Positions 62,754 to 64,000 of a DNA stretch of 64,000 nucleotides are shown here, one piece after another (within the stretch, counting starts at the first letter, position 1; the number at the start of each line of letters is the position of its first letter). Made by a program: the position numbers and the translations under genes. Source of the DNA: Mytilus edulis (Eukaryota > Mollusca > Bivalvia > Mytilida > Mytilidae); NCBI RefSeq assembly GCF_963676685.1, contig NC_092346.1, positions 46,869,289 through 46,933,288 on the forward strand. The letters run 5' to 3'. The notes beneath the pieces were generated by a model, which made no database searches, was not told the origin of the DNA, and was given only the letters and a program-made list of their open reading frames with translations.

Positions 62754-63089
62754 TTAACGCCATTTAGTGTGTCCTCGTGAGAAGTATCTTTGTCTTTGAG
62801 TAACAACTTCATGCATGTTTTCCTTTATTTCCTTCATTTTCTTTCTACACGCATCGTCAATATCTATCGATATTTGTTTTACTTGGTCCATTTCTTTACA
62901 CTGTGCAGTAATTTGATCTTTCATCGATGCCAAGCCTTCCTTCACGTTTTTCATTTTATTTCCATGCTGAATTTCTTCATTAATAAATTATTCTCTAACT
63001 TGGAATATTCTTTGTTCTAAGGTGTTTCCATAGAACGCACCCAGCAATACAACTACTGGCAGTAACAAAATAACTTTATCATTCTCCAT
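62754..63089 (-). pseudogene. Possible signal-anchor plus coiled-coil protein interrupted by one TAA
   Basis: An ATG at 63089 opens 33 codons with a hydrophobic stretch (VILLLPVVVLLGAFYG) typical of a signal anchor. They end in TAA at 62990-62988. The same frame then stays open for 78 codons to a stop at 62754, rich in Lys/Glu/Met and Ile (KMKEIKENMHEV), consistent with a coiled coil. If the TAA were a sense codon the product would be about 111 residues with the architecture of a small type II membrane protein. Alternatives are a spliced gene with an intron here, a polymorphic null allele, or chance. I do not recognise the family. Confidence 0.35.
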
Positions 63090-63313
63090 TACTGATATAT
63101 TTTAAACTTATCATTTCTAAAATAGTAAAAAATTGAAAACAACACGTTTAATAATTTCTTGCGTTCGAAGCGCCTTTCTAGATTTACCTTCATCAGGAAC
63201 GCTCAAAGCCAAACATTTGAAATAGTACAATAGCACGAAGAACATATCCTTTTTCAGAGTTTAAACTTTTTTTTCTAATCAGATAATGTAGGATAACTGT
63301 AGTGTACCACGCA

Positions 63314-63450
63314 TGGTAAATGTCTTGTAAATCCTTTCTTGTATAATGCAGGGTATATGTCTTGTACATCCGTTCTTGTATCATGCACCACGGTATATGT
63401 CTTGTAAATCTTTTCTTGTGTCATGCAGGGTATATGTGTTGTAAATCCTT
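63314..63450. repeat. Minisatellite, ~38-bp units
   Basis: Three and a half units of GGTATATGTCTTGTAAATCC plus TTTCTTGTATCATGCA with small insertions. Confidence 0.8.
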
Positions 63451-64000
63451 TCGACTACACCTTTGCTAGTAATTAACATTTTCAATTTTTCTGACCAACG
63501 TTGTTATGTTTATTGTCTTGTTAAATTATGTTTGACTTAGAACTGTTGACTTTGATAGATATGATATTTTCAATGGTTAAAATAATAAGATATGATATTC
63601 TGCATATACTTTTGGAAAATACTATGATATGGTGTAAAGAGAGTGATAAAGGTCTCCTCATTATTTCGCTTGAATTTTGACCGTTTCGTTTGCAGATTAT
63701 AATTGATAGAATCTGAGAGATATTAATTGTTCATTTGTGGTAATAAAAATCGAAAGGACGGGAACTTATTTTTATATCGGAACGTAAAGTTTTAGGATAA
63801 TAAAACAATCATTTGATTTTCCTGCGAACCCACTGTATAAGGTAAGAATCATATGAATAATGGAACAAGACGTCAAAAAAGATCACAGTTGTTTCCAACT
63901 GGTATGCCGATTGTTTGCTGAAAAACACGTCCTTCAAAGGTAACAGATAGGTTACCAATAAAGAAATAAAGCATCACGATAATGTTATTTTCAGAGATTG

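Overview
This is AT-rich eukaryotic DNA, most likely from a marine mussel (Mytilus or a close relative). The evidence is intron-bearing metazoan genes plus several high-copy bivalve repeats that I recognise from memory. Most of the window is mobile-element debris, but three spliced minus-strand genes can be assembled with consistent reading phase and canonical GT-AG introns.

Gene 1 (15208 to 5696, minus) has seven exons and encodes an uninterrupted 874-residue protein. It joins a Mutator-like transposase domain to a DEDDh 3'-5' exonuclease domain, and every catalytic residue I looked for is present. Gene 2 (44047 to 36155, minus, 3' end not resolved) has at least seven exons and an unusual PDZ-like domain; I cannot name it. 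Gene 3 (58809 to 53540, minus) has four exons and encodes a 763-residue TRPM8-channel-associated-factor-like protein with an M60 metallopeptidase motif and a possible C-terminal CaaX box. A decayed duplicate of its tail lies just downstream. A possible broken signal-anchor/coiled-coil gene lies at 63089-62754.

Region by region: 1-4956 is one copy of a nearly perfect duplication whose other copy is 29300-34257. 4957-15600 is gene 1 and its introns. 16300-21390 holds a minisatellite, a 33-bp-TIR transposon carrying seven copies of a 14-15 nt motif, an expanded CGT tract and a SINE whose head is amplified six times. 22940-30490 is a diverged tandem array broken up by nested transposons, including a 1.8-kb composite with 472-bp ends. 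34258-44050 is gene 2 and more repeats. 47390-50313 contains a Penelope-like retroelement whose 3' UTR explains several short repeats elsewhere in the window. 52440-58810 is gene 3. 58811-64000 is mostly unassigned DNA with a long CT microsatellite.

All family names and splice sites come from reading the sequence; no database or transcript comparison was possible.
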